Shown here one piece after another: positions 47,250-60,270 of a DNA stretch of 64,000 bases. Position 1 is the stretch's first letter. Every line of letters begins with the position of its first letter. A model generated the notes under the pieces. That model saw only the letters and a program-made list of their open reading frames with translations, was not told where the DNA came from and searched no databases. Both the position numbers and the translations under genes were made by a program. This DNA is from Nissolia schottii (Eukaryota; Streptophyta; Magnoliopsida; Fabales; Fabaceae), in NCBI GenBank assembly GCA_003254905.1, contig QANU01112002.1, positions 288,640-352,639 of the forward strand, read 5' to 3'.

Positions 47250-47700
47250 TGTGACGACCTTAGAAAGGGAAAAAAAAAAAAAGGACACGTCTCTCACAAG
47301 ACATAGGGGCAGCTTGCGTGAGACGCTAGTTAAGAGCTTCAACTCGCGAGACGTGTAGCCATTTCGTGCAAAATGCAAGTCAGAGAACTAACACACTGTC
47401 GTGCCCAGGGAGCGCTACAACACGTCGGGAATTAATCTCACATCGATTAGAGCGATAGAAGGGGTCTCTTACTCCCCCTATATAAAGATGCTTCTCATGA
47501 GTATTTAGACTTGCTAATTCATTCCAGAGCTTGAGAGGTCTTACTCTTGTGAGACTTTTTGCTCCAGTTATCTTTTTATTTCTTTTCTCCCTCTCGTCTT
47601 CTATTCATGGGGAAGCAGTGTCTCCATGTAGGGTGTCAGGAGCGTCCAACTTAGTTCTTCTTAGCGGTTAGCCATGTTAAGGTGAGTGACTTTCTTTATA
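47250..47700 (+). promoter_or_regulatory. Snippet with USE-like and TATA motifs, block 2
   Basis: ATCTCACATCG at 47435-47445 again differs by one base from the snRNA USE. TATATAAAG starts 33 bases later at 47479, a better TATA than in block 1. No recognisable snRNA follows. Confidence 0.35.
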
Positions 47701-48165
47701 GTCTATTTTAGACCATGTATTTATTTTTTAAAAAGTTATTTATTTATTTTAGCATTATTTATGTATGTTTTATAAAATCATAGGAGGTGAAATTTATTAT
47801 TTTATTTATGTATTTATGAAGTTAGTTATTCTTTTTTATTTATTTAGAAACTCTTTATTTATGAAGTAGATATTTACGAAGCTATTATTAGAAAATCATG
47901 AAACTATTTTAGAACCACATGGGACTACATATTTTATTGCATTAAATATATTCATGATGTGTGTGTATGATTACTATTAAGTGATATAGATATTCATATT
48001 GTTTAGTTAAACCTTTAATAAAAGGTCATGATTAAGGAAAGATTTTGGTGGGAGAACACACAATCTCTCTTCGTCATTCTCTCTCTTTTTGGCTATTGTG
48101 GCACGCGGCAGGACGTCCCTTTTGGTGGTGGAGACCAGAAGGCTCGGCAGTTGTAGCGTTTAGAT

Positions 48166-50110
48166 ATGTGGCAACCGACGCAACATTTGTTATTGGTACC
48201 GTTGGTAGTCACCGACGCTAAATTATACCTTTATCATTGATGGAGGTATACGACGGAAATATATCGTAATTACCGTCGGCAAATAATGTACCGTCGTTAG
48301 GTCTGCTGACGGTAAAAACAAAATTAAATATTTTGATAATAATAAAATTAAAAATTAGTTAATATTTAATTTATAAATATTATTATAAATATATAGAAAT
48401 TATTATTATTATTATTTATATAAATTTAGTTAATATTATTATAAAAATTAGTTATTATTATTTATAAATATATAGAAATTTATATTTAATTTAATTTATA
48501 TTTAATTTATATAATTTTAAAAATCATATAAATTTTGTATTAAATAATTTTAATTAATTTTTTTAGTTTATTAATATATAAATTTATATTGAATAACTAA
48601 TTGTGAAATAAGGCAATTAATACCAAAAAGTTAAAGAAAAGAATGATAATATTTAAATTGTTTAAATAAATACAGATCGTAGCTAGTTTGATGAAGAATT
48701 TAGGCCCGAGTCAAAATATTCCTCTTCTTCTTCTTGGGTCTAGCACTTGATAGGGTTGATCATTTGATGATTGTTCAGTTGATTGCATGCCATCTAACTC
48801 CATGCGACGACTCGGTTTTCTCTTGATAGCTTGATTGAGTAATAGAGTAACGTGACTTGTACTGACCCCTGCTTCATCATCTTCAGCAAATTGTATGTGA
48901 CTTGCGATCCCATCATAGTTGTAGCTAGCATTCATACAAAAGTTGCCGACGCCCTCAAAATATTCTGATTTTATCACTTATCAGCTCTCGTAATATCTAT
49001 CGTACATCCAATATCTTCCTGTGGGGATCATTTTTCTAGAAATCCTACGTGCATGGTGCATGTTACCCAAAATCACTGATTACCCAAAATCACCGACGTG
49101 AACTTAATGATTTTAATGACTTAACTGAATGCATTACAAATTAATTCCACACATATATTTCCTAAACCATTCTAAAACATAGGCACTCCAATCTCTGCAA
49201 ACAACACATAATCACCATTGTCAGCACATCAATTCAAACAATGTCGAAAAGTAACGCTAAGCGTTCCTTCCATACAACTTCAATCCCACAAATCTATCCT
49301 AATAAAATAAGTCTTTATCCTAGTACCAATAAAGTTTAAGACATACCTATTGTCGTTGATAATTGTTTGATCAATCCTTGACGCAATCCTTAACTTGTTG
49401 GATCTGTCAAGCTCAATATTACAAATTAAGTGGTGGTGACACATCCTTAGCATAAGTCATGACAACCAAAAGAAATGAAATGTTAAAATAACATATACAA
49501 TGTAGAGTTAGAGCTTACATCAAATAACATTAAAAACAAACACAGAGAACAAAAATAGGCAACAATCAACATCTTTTTGGTATGTAGAGTTGGAACTTAC
49601 AAAAGGATTTTTTTTTTTTTGAAGAGGATGCTAAGGGTGGGAGCAAATGGGCAACCCAAGAAACCTTCTTACAACATCAATCCTTAGCACGGTGGTGGCA
49701 CTGTGATGCCACGGTGGTGGCGCGGTGGTGAGTGGGGAAGGATAAGGGGAAGGAGAGTGATGGAGGTGTAAAGAGGATTTTTTGAAGAGGATGCTAAGGG
49801 CGGGTGGGAGTAAAGGGGCAACCCAAGACACCTTCTTACAACATCAATCCTTGACAGGGTAGCGGCGCGGTGGCGACGTGGTGGCGGCGCGGTGGTGGCC
49901 ATATGGTGAGTGGGGAAGGAAAAAAGAGGAAGGAGAGTGATAGAGAGGTGTAAGGAGGATTAAGAAATGGGAAGGAGAGAAAGAAAATTCGCTTAAGTAA
50001 TATGCCTGGGGATTTACCGTCGGATCTATCCGATGGGAACAAAATACACCGACGATAATCATATTAAGCAAAATGCACTGTTTTAATAAATACAATACCT
50101 TTGGTACATA
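48166..50110 (+). mobile_element. Non-autonomous CACTA-like segment, block 2 (5' end deleted)
   Basis: Corresponds to 32112-34110 of block 1. The 5' terminus and first subterminal repeats are gone. Remaining motifs include TACCGTCGGC, TACCGTCG at about 48272-48300 and TTTACCGTCGG at about 50014. The 3' region shows more point changes in the subterminal motifs than block 1 (for example CCTTTGGTACATAC). No transposase. Confidence 0.65.
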
Positions 50111-51026
50111 CTGCTAGTAATGTGATGATAAAAATAATAGATGAGAATCTCTATCTAATTTTGTTAAGAGTTAGTTAGAGGTGTTGGCATGTGTTAATTA
50201 AAGAGTTAGTTAAGTTAGTTACAAAGTAGCTTGCAGCACAAGTTAGTATGTATGTGTATATAATAGCTTTGCTCTCAATCTATTGAACTTGTATTGAAAA
50301 GATTGAGAGCAAAACTCTTATAAGCAATTTGGGTGTACACAAAGCATTTTTGTATGAATATATAATTGAGTATAACGACTAACTTAGTCCTCAATATCTT
50401 TTGGATCTTTGTTTGTCTTATCTTTTTCACTGTTAGATAAAGCTTAATTTTAATTTGACGGGTGAGAATGCATCTACTTTGTCTTGAAATCAAACAATAA
50501 CCCCAAAAACTTTGTAATTTTGCTTATATTGGCTTGAAAAATCATACCTGCAGATCTGACTTCAACTTCTCTCTCCCCGATTTTGCAGCAATGTAGGGTG
50601 GATAGAGCAGCAGAAGCTGTGGGCCATGACCAGCAGCAACGACAAAAGAAAAGGAGTGTGCGCCTTCATCGTTGTCGCTCCATTACAGGGGAGCAGCTTG
50701 TCGAGGTCCTCGTTCTGCTCATCGACAACGTTGCTATGACGGAAAAGGAGGGCGATGACGGCTGCGTAACCAATCTGGGAGGTCGCCATCTTGAACGACA
50801 GTGTCGTGGTGAAGAGTCCAACAAACGACGTTTAGATATGTTTGGATTTTTTTTTTAAATCTAATACATATGTTTAATCTCTCCCACCCTCAATCTAATA
50901 CATATGTTTAGATTTTTTTTTATTTTTAAAAAAACTCTTTTTTTATGAACTGTGATAAAAAATGTATATTAAGAATTCACACCAAAAAAGGGGACTGCTT
51001 AAACTCAGGTTGCTGCCTATCAAAAA
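50111..51026. other. Copia-like LTR fragment and spacer
   Basis: 50156-50500 (TGTTAAGAGTTAG..., TGTATATAATAGC) looks like a Copia-type LTR with a TATA region, carried further than in block 1. From 50560 to 50860 there are open frames in both directions without recognisable domains. Two AATCTAATACATATGTTTA repeats lie at 50858-50910. AAAAA at 51022-51026 is the target duplication of the next element. Confidence 0.4.
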
Positions 51027-51375
51027 TATCAGAGGTGAAGCACCATTCAGGAGCTGAAGTTGCAACAACAACTGAAGCAGCCCGCAACAAAGGAAAAGAA
51101 ATACTTGCGGCACAAGCAAGTCACCAAGAGCAGCAACATAGCTTGTGGAACAAGTCAATACAAAGTGATTATTCAGTTAGTGGAAGTTAGATGAACAGCC
51201 GTGGTAGTTAGAAGCCAGCTGTGTAAATAGAAATTAGAAGCCAATTGTAACTAACTTAAGCTCCAAGCTATACATGTATATATACATAGTTAATGAAAGA
51301 AAGTGACATCAATTCACTATTCACCCAATTTTCTTCTCTGTTAATTTTCTCATGCTTTTCTTACTATCTTTCACA
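51027..51375 (+). repeat. 5' LTR of the Copia element
   Basis: 349 bases, TA...CA ends. TATA-like TATATATACATAG lies at about 51277-51289. It differs from the 3' LTR at six positions. Confidence 0.93.
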
Positions 51376-51387
51376 TGGTATCAGAGC
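51376..51387 (+). other. Primer-binding site
   Basis: TGGTATCAGAGC directly after the 5' LTR, complementary to the 3' end of initiator methionine tRNA as in most plant Copia elements. Confidence 0.9.
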
Positions 51388-51681
51388 TTTCACGTTTCCA
51401 TAGCTTCGCACCTTTTGATCATGAAAGCTTCGAGGCTTCAACCTTGATCTTCAAGTTTGAATCACCTTTTGAGGCTTCAGCAGATTTAAAGGAATTTCAC
51501 TGAATTCTTGATGAAATCCTGAGCAATTTTCTCAGATTCATCTTGAGGATTCATAAAGAAATTTGCGATTTTACCTGGATCTCATCTCATTCATCAATTC
51601 TTACTCATCTTTCTTGAACAATTCACTATTCAATCATTTCCTATTTTTCTTGTGATCCGAAACTGATTCTGATTTGAATCA

Positions 51682-53404
51682 ATGGAGGAACAAGATCACT
51701 CTGAATCCGGTCTTGGAAACAACTTCAGTCAAGATAATTCAACTTTCAATAATCAAGGTCTTGGCACCAGAAATCAGCACAATCAGTTGCAGCAAAATTA
51801 CAACCCTATGAATGATCCAATGAGCCCTTATTTCTTACATCCAGGAGAGAATCCTGGAAGTGCATTGGTGTCAATAACACTCACTGCACACAATTATCAT
51901 TCTTGGTCAAGAGTTATGATGATAGCACTCAAATCAAAGATCAAACTCAGATTCATCGATGGCACACTGCCACCACCACAGGTAACAGATGTCAATTACT
52001 TTGCATGGGATAAGTGTAACACGTTTGTAGTTTCTTGGATTAATCAGTCTCTGAGTCAGGATATATTGCAAATTCTGCTGTGGATAGACAGTGCATTTGA
52101 TCTATGGACAGATTTGCATCAAAGATATTTTGAAGGGGATGTGTTTAGAATAGCTGATTTGCAAGAGGAAATGTTTGCAATGAAACAAGGGGACTTAAGC
52201 ATCACTGCATATTTCACCAAATTGAAGGCAAGTTGGGAGGAATTGGAGAGTTTCAGGCCCATGCCAGTGTGTAATTGTCGACCTATATGTGTTTGTGTTA
52301 TGAGAACCATTAAGCAATACAGGAAGGAGGATTATGTAGTGAGATTTTTGAGGGGATTGAATGATCAATTCTCTGCTGTTAGGGCACAAATAATGCTCAT
52401 GAAACCATTGCCTGAAATTGGTAATGCTTTTTCACTTCTTGCTCAACAAGAAAGGTAGATGAACACTCGTAACACTGAAGCAAGACTACTTGCTGCAACA
52501 ACTGATAGAGGAACTGCCACCAGAGGCAGGGGCAGAGGAAGAGCAAAGTTTCAGAACTCAGGAAGAAGCAACAACCAGAATAGGATGAGTTCCAAGACAT
52601 TTTTTGATCCCAATGTGACCGGTACGCATTGTGGTAAAGAAGGACATCCAGTTGAGAGATGTTTTAAAAAATTTCCCCCTCTGCTGCAACAGTACAGAGA
52701 AAAGGTTGCAGCAGCAAACAACATTACTGCTGAAGAAGACTTTGATGATACCTGTAACATCCCGTATTTTCCCCTTAGTAAAATGTTCGTAAAAATAGAT
52801 AAAATAATGTATAAATAAATTTAGGAAGAAGAAAAATATTATAAGTGTATCCCTTAGTGAGAATTTCTCCAAACAACTGTTCATAGAGCCATTTGTAGGA
52901 ATTAACCTCTCGAGGTCAGTAGAAATTATTCTGTGGGATATTTCTAAATTCTGCTGATACTCAAATGATTCCTCTCGACTTCTAGAAATGGATGAAAAAC
53001 CTAAAGTATCGGTAAAACGGAAAGCGGTTCAGTTCGGACGATTTTCGGACCAATCGAGAATTTTTTCGGAGACCGAGAGTACCCGTAAAATACACTAATA
53101 AAATAATAATTCTCCGAATACCTCCACCGGACTCAACTATTAATAAGGGAAAATTAGTAGAGCGCGAGGGTGCGTCCGGAATATTTTTTGGATAACTGTA
53201 CGCGGAGTACCGGGACTGCGAACAATAAAAACACGAACAAGCATGATCAAAATTGGGCTGACAGGATCATGTTTATCCATAGTTGGATATTTACATAAAA
53301 TATACTATTATATAATATAATAATCCTAATGAATAGTAAAAATAATAATATAATACTAATATATAATATATATATTAAAGTAATAAAAAGTTATATATTA
53401 TAAA

Positions 53405-53437
<33 letters not shown>

Positions 53438-56400
53438 TAGGCGGTAGGGGGGCTATCCCCTGACACCACATTTCCCATTCTTTCTTTTCTTTGTTCTTGG
53501 CTTTCATTTCCCCCACCTGACGCCACTTTTCTTTGTTTTTCTTTCTTTGTTATTTGTTCCTTTATTTTTCCCCCAAGACGCCTCTTTCTTATTTTCTTTC
53601 CCTGAAGCCATATGCTTCACGGCTTCTGTTTCTTTCTTTTTCATTTTGTTTTCTTTACTTTATTGCTCCGTTCGTGCACTGCTGTGATGTTGCCGGACGC
53701 CGGAAAAATAGCAAGATCGTCATGGAAGTGCTCAGGGAAATTTCCTCTTCACTTCTACCGTTTCCAAACTGGATTTGGAGGTGGGTAACTCTAGTTCTTC
53801 CCCTCTTTGATGGTGGATGATTAGTTATGTGATTATATGTGTGTGTGTGTGATTCTTTGAATATATGATTATGTATGTTAGAAACTATGTTAGGGTAGGA
53901 AGATGATTCTGAAGGGTCTTGTGGCCTGGACTAGATAGGTTTATTATGTGTGGAATATGTGTAAAAGCTCAAGAAGGATCCATGGGAGAAAAGGGAAAGA
54001 AAGAGGAGTCTGAGTTGTTGAGCGGCGCCTGGACTGGTGCCGAGCAGTTCCGCAGAAAGTGATTGAGGGGAGTCTATAGAGAGTTGTTGAGCGGCACCTG
54101 GGATGGCGCTGAGTAGTTCCGCGGAAAGTGATTGAGAGGAGTCTGTAGAGAGTTGTTGATTGGCGCTTGAACTGGTGCTGAGTGGTTCTGCGGAGAGCGA
54201 CTGAAAGGAGTCTAGAGAATTGTTGAGCGGGCACCTGGGATAGTGCTGAGCGGTTCTGCGGAGAGCGACTGAGGAGAGCGACTGAGAGGAGTCTAGAGAA
54301 CTGTTGAGCAGGCACCTGGGATGGTGCTAAGTGGTTCCACGGAGAGTGACTGAGAGGAGTCTAGAAAGTGGTTGATCGGGCACCTGGGATGTTGCCGAGT
54401 GGTTCCCTGGAGAGTTTCCGAGTGGGTTCTGCAGAGGTTCCCTGGAGTTGCCGAGTGGTTCCCTGGAGAGTTTCTGAGTGTGTTCCGCGGAGGTTCCCTG
54501 GAGAGTTTCTGAGGGTCCCTGGAGTTGCGGAGAGGGTTACGTAGAGAGAGTGCTGAGGGGGCCCTAGGGTACCGCTGAGCGGCCTGAGACCAGAATGTCT
54601 TAGGGAGACCTTCTTGAGGCACATAATCTGGTACTTAATGCTATAGCTATGCTTGATGACTGAAACATGTGAAGTATATGTCGTATGTGAACATGTGAAT
54701 TACATGTAGTATGTGATATAATAGGTAGCATTCCTTGCATTCATGATAAGCCTAGTTTAAAGGATTAGAAATAACCATGAGATAAGTAAAGATTCTGAAA
54801 TGAACCATAGGAAACAAGTCATAACATGCTGCAGGTACAGAAAAGCAAGAAGTGCTGAAATACTGTTGAACAATGCTGAAAAGGCTAAATGCCAAATGCT
54901 GAAAAGGCCGTGATCACGAGAGCCAAACCATGATCCCACTTCAGGAGGTCAAAGAAGCATCCTGAATGTGGAAGCCCGCCACAGGTGGTGTCGATATGGC
55001 ATACCTAGAGGTGTGCGGTTACCACGCCTAGCATTGTCGAAAGGGGGCAAGCTATGGTGGGGGTACAATATCTGCCCACTGCCGAGGGGTCCCAAGGGGG
55101 CACACGGCAGGTGGAAGCCCACCGCAGGGGTCAATAGAGGACCACCTGGAGGTGCGAGGTTATCCCGTCATAGTATGGTCAAAAGAGGGCACTACTATGG
55201 TGGGGATAACATATATTCCAAAACCCAGGTTCATTCTGATGATTCTGTTATGCAAGAACACATGTATTGTATGATTCTGCTGTTATATGCATGAGTATAT
55301 GTAATGTATGATTCTGCTGTTAGACGCATGAGTATATGTAATATATGATTCTGCTGTTATGATTCTGTTATGCATTACTATATGTAATGTATGATTCTGC
55401 TGTTTTGTAAGTACCATCAAGAGAATGCTCGAGACGGCTATGTATGTAAACGTAATGTTAATCAGCTCGAGAACGTAGTAAGCAAGAGTAGTTCCCATGT
55501 CACCTAGTAATGTAGATAAAGCCGTTCAGAACTTAGGCCAGATAATAATCAGTAGGATGTTAGTATGAATGCACACTTAGAAATCCCTGACCGGCTTGAA
55601 ATCCGACCTAATGAAACGCAAGATACAGGTACTAGAGTTATTTCCACTGAGAACCTCCCGTTCTCACTCCCACTACCCTATGACCTCAGGAACAGGTGAT
55701 GACTCATACTACGAGGATGATGCCGAACCGGCCAAGGAGCTATGACGCGGTCAGAACCAGACAGGGACACCAGAGACTGCAATAGTTATTACTCTGTTAG
55801 GGGTAAACTGGGAGGTGCTACAGTTAGCCCTTGTATTTTAATGTTATGTCTTGTATATGTTGAACATGTTACTTGTATATTATCTATTATAATAACTACA
55901 TGACTGTGGTGATGGACCAGATGGATGTATCTTGTATGCTTTATTATTATCAGGCAGTTATCTGCTAAGCCTAAGGGCTTTACCGCCTGCTACATTTATT
56001 CTTTCCGACGCATGGCTCTATTTTAGTAATTATGCAAATACAAATGCAAAGTTTAAAATTGGTCCCTACTTTCTTAAACAACTATTTTCGAAAGATAGCA
56101 ATGGACTAAGGTATTCTGACTAGGTAGAAAACAACCTAGTGAGCATTGTTTACTACGTACGGGTAAACAGTTAGCTAGGGTGTTTCAATACCAGCAGCAT
56201 GATATCGATTCACAAGGAGGTTAAAGATATTTCGAGCCTTGATTTTACTCCTGGACAGAAGCAAGCCTTGCTGAACCTGCTGCAGCAACAGGATGTCAAC
56301 AAAGATTCACTTTCTGCTCATAATGCCAATCACATCACGACACTCACCTACACATCCACAGATCCATCAGGTAAGCATGTCCTAACCATAGGTCACCTCA

Positions 56401-58600
56401 AATCTAAACATTGGATAATAGACACTGGTGCAACAGACCATGTGTGCTATTGTCTCAATGAGTTTCAAAGTTATAATAGGATTAAACCAATTAAAGTTAA
56501 GCTGCCTGATGGAACAATTAGTGAAGCAAGAATCTCAGGGACTGTGGTATTCACAAATGACCTCTATCTTACTAATGTTCTGTTCATACCATCTTTCACT
56601 TTCAATTTAATATCAGTTTCTAAGCTTACCACAGCTATGAGATGTAAAATGATGTTTAATGACAAATTGTGTGAGATACAGGATTGCCTCACTTTGAGGA
56701 GGATTGGTGCAGCTGATGTGAGAGGAGGCTTATATACAATGGCGAATAATACAGCTAGAGGACCAGCAAAGGGCATGATTTCAGATCAGAAACAGCAAGT
56801 TGTAAGGATTTTACACTCCACATCTATTACAGATAAGAGCTCAGCTTGGCATCATAGATTAGGACATTTAGCATATGATAAGCATGTAATAATGCACCAA
56901 AAATTTCCATTTGTATCCTGCACTAGGAATAAAGATCCGTGTGACTCCTGTCACATGGCTAAATAGAAAAAACTTCCTTTTGATTCTAGTAACACAGTTT
57001 CAGCTAATTGCTTTGATTTGATTCATATGGATATTTGGGGTCCAATAGCAATACCATCTACTAATGGACACAAATATTTCCTTACTGTAATAGATGATAA
57101 ATCTAAGTATACATGGATTTTTTTCATGAGAAATAAAAGTGAGACATCAAAGTTGGTTAAGGATTTTGTTACTCTAGCACATACACAATTTTCAGCAACT
57201 GTTAAGGCCATTAGAAGTGATAATGGACCTGAATTCATCATGACAAATTTTTTTAGTGAAAGGGGTATTGTGCACCAAACCTCATGTGTTGAGACATCTC
57301 AACAAAATGGGGTGGTGGTTGAGCGCAAGCGTCAACATCTATTGGGGACAGCAAGGGCTCTAATTTTTCAGGCCTGTGCTCCCAAGTGTTTTTGGCACTT
57401 TGCTGTAAATCATGCTACATATATCATCAACAGGATACCTAGCAAAATTTTGAACAATAATTCCCCTTATGAAGTGCTGCACAATTCACTGCCTAGCATC
57501 AAGCATTTAAAAATATTTGGTTGTTTGGCTTATGCCTCCACCTTATCAGCTCATAGAACTAAACTTGATGCAAGAGCAAGGAAGTGTGCTTTCTTAGGAT
57601 TCAAGACAGGTACAAAAGGGTACATATTGTATGATTTACAAACTAGGGAAATATTCTTAACAAGAAATGCTATTTTTTATGATCTCAAAGAAATTCAAGC
57701 TGTCAAAAGGTTGCTTGATGACCTGTTTAAGATTAAGAACTTGGGAAATCTTAAATTTTTCCTTGGCATGGAGGTGGCACGATCTTCCAAAGGAATTGCT
57801 CTCTATCAAAGAAAATACTGTCTTGACTTGCTTGCTGATTTTGGGTTCCTAGACTGCAAGCCCACATCAACCCCCATGGACTATCATGTGAAACTCACAA
57901 AGGATTCAGCAACTCCCTTGGCAGATGTTACTCAATATCGCCAATTAATTGGCAGGCTACTTTACCTGACACACACTCGGCCTGATATTTGTTATGTAGT
58001 GGGCAGGTTGAGTCAATTTTTAGATTGTCCAACCCAAGCTCATCTAGAACATGCTCATAGGGTGCTGAGGTATCTAAAGGGTTCACCAGCAACAGGAGTT
58101 CTTTTCACAGCCACATCAGAGATGAAACTTCAGAGGTATGCTGATGCGGATTGGGGTGCCTGCCTGGATTCGAGGAGATCCATCTCTGGCTTTTGTTGCT
58201 TCCTGGGATCCTCCCTAATCTCATGGAAGAGCAAGAAGCAACCTACAGTTGCTCACTCATCAGCTGAGGCTGAATATAGAGCATTGGCACATATCATTTG
58301 TGAAGTCCAATGGCTCCTCTACCTCCTAGCAGATTTTCGCATTCCTGTTGAATCTGAAGTTGCAATTCATTGTGACAACAAATCTGCCATCCACATGGCT
58401 GCAAATCCTGTTTTCCACGAGTGCACGAAGCACATAGAAATTGATTGCCATGTGGTGAGAGATAAGGTATAGGCTAAGGTCATTAAACTCATTGCAGTAG
58501 CCTCAGCACAGCAAGTTGCAGACATTTGGACAAAGGCACTTGCTCCTGGTCCCTTCCGTTTCTTGTTCTCCAAGCTGGGTATGATAGATTTCTCTCACAC
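51682..58600 (+). pseudogene. Copia gag-pol polyprotein, broken
   Basis: Gag runs 51682-52458 with NYHSWSRVMMIALKSK and KLRFIDGTLPPP, and stops at TAG 52456. Reading continues in frame through a zinc knuckle (THCGKEGHPVERC, first Cys replaced by Gly) to 52747, where the LTR-like element is inserted. After 56193 the same frame resumes. The protease has IIDTGATDHVC and the pre-integrase domain has WHHRLGHL. TAG at 56964 follows. The integrase has IDDKSKYTW, SDNGPEF and QQNGVVVERKRQH, with an extra Val before the Glu. The frame then jumps from the integrase C-terminus (AIFYDL) to LGNLKFFLGMEVA, so the RT palm with its YVDD motif is missing. RNase H follows (YADADWG, SSAEAEYRAL, HCDNKSAIHMA), and TAG at 58470 precedes its last part. 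It cannot make a working enzyme. Confidence 0.9.
52753..56187 (+). mobile_element. 3.4-kb solo LTR-like element nested in the Copia
   Basis: Runs from TGTAACATCCCG to GGGTGTTTCA, flanked by ATACC (52748-52752, 56188-56192). Removing it with one duplication copy keeps the Copia reading frame, which confirms the borders. It has no gag-pol. Inside are a TA/CA microsatellite (about 53402-53437), a roughly 69-bp tandem array with GTTGTTGAGCGGCACCTGG units (about 54014-54370) running into TTCCCTGGAGAG-type repeats (to about 54560), and a block at 54950-55210 matching 38400-38680 in reverse. It belongs to the same family as 642-3345 and 37371-40481. Confidence 0.9.
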
Positions 58601-58617
58601 TCCAGCTTGCGGGGGGG

Positions 58618-58966
58618 TATCAGAGGTGAAGCACCATTCAAGAGCTGAAGTTGCAACAGCAACTGAAGTAGCCTGCAACAAAGGAAAAGAAATACTTGTG
58701 GCACAAGCAAGTCACCAAGAGCAGCAACATAGCTTGTGGAACAAGTCAATACAAAGTGATTATTCAGTTAGTGGAAGTTAGATGAACAGCCGTGGTAGTT
58801 AGAAGCCAGCTGTGTAAATAGAAATTAGAAGCCAATTGTAACTAACTTAAGCTCCAAGCTATACATGTATATATACATAGTTAATGAAAGAAAGTGACAT
58901 CAGTTCACTATTCACCCAATTTTCTTCTCTGTTAATTTTCTCATGCTTTTCTTACTATCTTTCACA
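58618..58966 (+). repeat. 3' LTR of the Copia element
   Basis: 349 bases, preceded by the purine tract at about 58609-58617 and followed by the AAAAA duplication. Confidence 0.93.
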
Positions 58967-58971
58967 AAAAA

Positions 58972-59454
58972 CACAGAAATTAGCACACCTACCTTAATCC
59001 ACAAATTGGGACTAGTGTGCCTTTTAGAAAAATGAAGAAGCATGAGTTTTGAAAATGGTCATTTGCTAAAATTCCTACATTTTTTATGTCCATTTACTTA
59101 TTTACATCTAGATGCTATTAGATCTTTATATTATCTGGAACTTTTTTTTTTTTTGGCACAAAAGATTAACAAGTTATTTTGATGTGGGTGTTGATAGAGA
59201 AATACAACGGGTAAGTACTGGGTCTCAGATTAGTTCAGGGAAGAGTGGTGAGTTTGGTTGAATGCAGCTGAGGGAGAGAAATAGAGTAAGAAAGGCACCT
59301 AAAATTATGACTCTATTTGCAAAATATAAAAAATAAAATGATCGCACTTCTAATTTTAAAAAATATGACATGAAGTCAATTTTTTAACTAAGAGATTAAA
59401 ATTAATAAAAGTCTAAAAGATATAGAGGTCTAAGTTAATTGTCACTTTACTTTT
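58972..59454. other. AT-rich spacer after the Copia
   Basis: No gene. Poly-T at about 59143-59154. Not matched in block 1. Confidence 0.5.
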
Positions 59455-60270
59455 TATGACAAGAAGATAATGTAGATAGGTGGCAACTTGATCTAAAGTA
59501 TGTTTTGGATCTTTTTTGGTCTTTAGTTTTTAATTTTAAAAATGACCTCATGTCAATTTTTTAATAATTACAATTAGATTTATTTTATTTTTTATTTTAC
59601 AATGAGAGTCACTTGTCAAAATGTCATAAGAAATTAAAGCAACACTACAGTTACGTATTCATACCGAAAAATTGACATAACAAAATTGTTAATCACCTGA
59701 AATTTAAGTCCGATGAAGTTTTCTCCTTGAAAGGCTTGAACCCTTGTTTTTTCAATTTTGATTAGAACATAAATCAATTCATCTTCACGGTAGTAGAGGG
59801 AGTAAGCAAGATAGTGAGCAACATCTTCACCGAAATTGACGTCATCTTCACGAAGCTTGACGAAGGTGAGAGGTAAACATTCTTCTCATGCTCATAGCTA
59901 TATAGATTTCTTGGAAAAAAAAGACTTGTTGAAGAAGATGAAAATGGTTCAAACAAGAGTAGAGAAGATGAAAAATAAATAAATAAATAAGCACATTTAC
60001 GTTAGTTTCTAGGAAAGTAAAGAGATAGGAGAGAAAAATGAAAATAATTTGACAAATGAGGTTAAGAAAACCATAATTAGATTAAGAAAATAAGACATTT
60101 TGACAAGTGACTCTCAGTATAAAATAAAAAATAAAATAACTCTAATTGTAATTATTAAAAAATTGATATGAAATCTTTTTTAGAATTAAAAACTAAGGAT
60201 CAATGAAGATCCAAAATATACATGAGATCAAGTTAACTGTCACTTATAGTCAAGTTATCTATAGTTCACA
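59455..60270. mobile_element. Element with long terminal inverted repeats (MITE or MULE-like)
   Basis: About 180 bases at 59455-59635 are the imperfect reverse complement of about 60083-60270. Shared blocks include CAACTTGATCT/AACTTGATCTC, TTTTTTAATAATTACAATTA and GAGAGTCACTTGTCAAAATG. About 450 bases lie between the arms, without a coding region. Long inverted arms suggest a Mutator-like or foldback element. The exact ends and target duplication could not be fixed. It is absent from block 1. Confidence 0.65.

Larger units (their letters stand above)
51027..58966 (+). mobile_element. Copia (Ty1/copia) LTR retrotransposon, defective, with nested insertion
   Basis: The 5' LTR is 51027-51375 and the 3' LTR 58618-58966, each 349 bases, starting TATCAGAGG and ending TTTCACA. 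The flanking duplication is AAAAA (51022-51026, 58967-58971). A primer-binding site TGGTATCAGAGC (initiator Met tRNA type) is at 51376-51387, and a purine-rich GCGGGGGGG tract lies just before the 3' LTR. Gene order gag, protease, integrase, RNase H marks Copia. The LTRs differ at six positions, all transitions. It is inactive, with an internal deletion of the RT core, three nonsense codons and a 3.4-kb insertion. Confidence 0.95.

Noticed and set aside
50562..50858. Overlapping open frames on both strands before the Copia
   Set aside because: Neither has a recognisable domain or a transposon or gene context.
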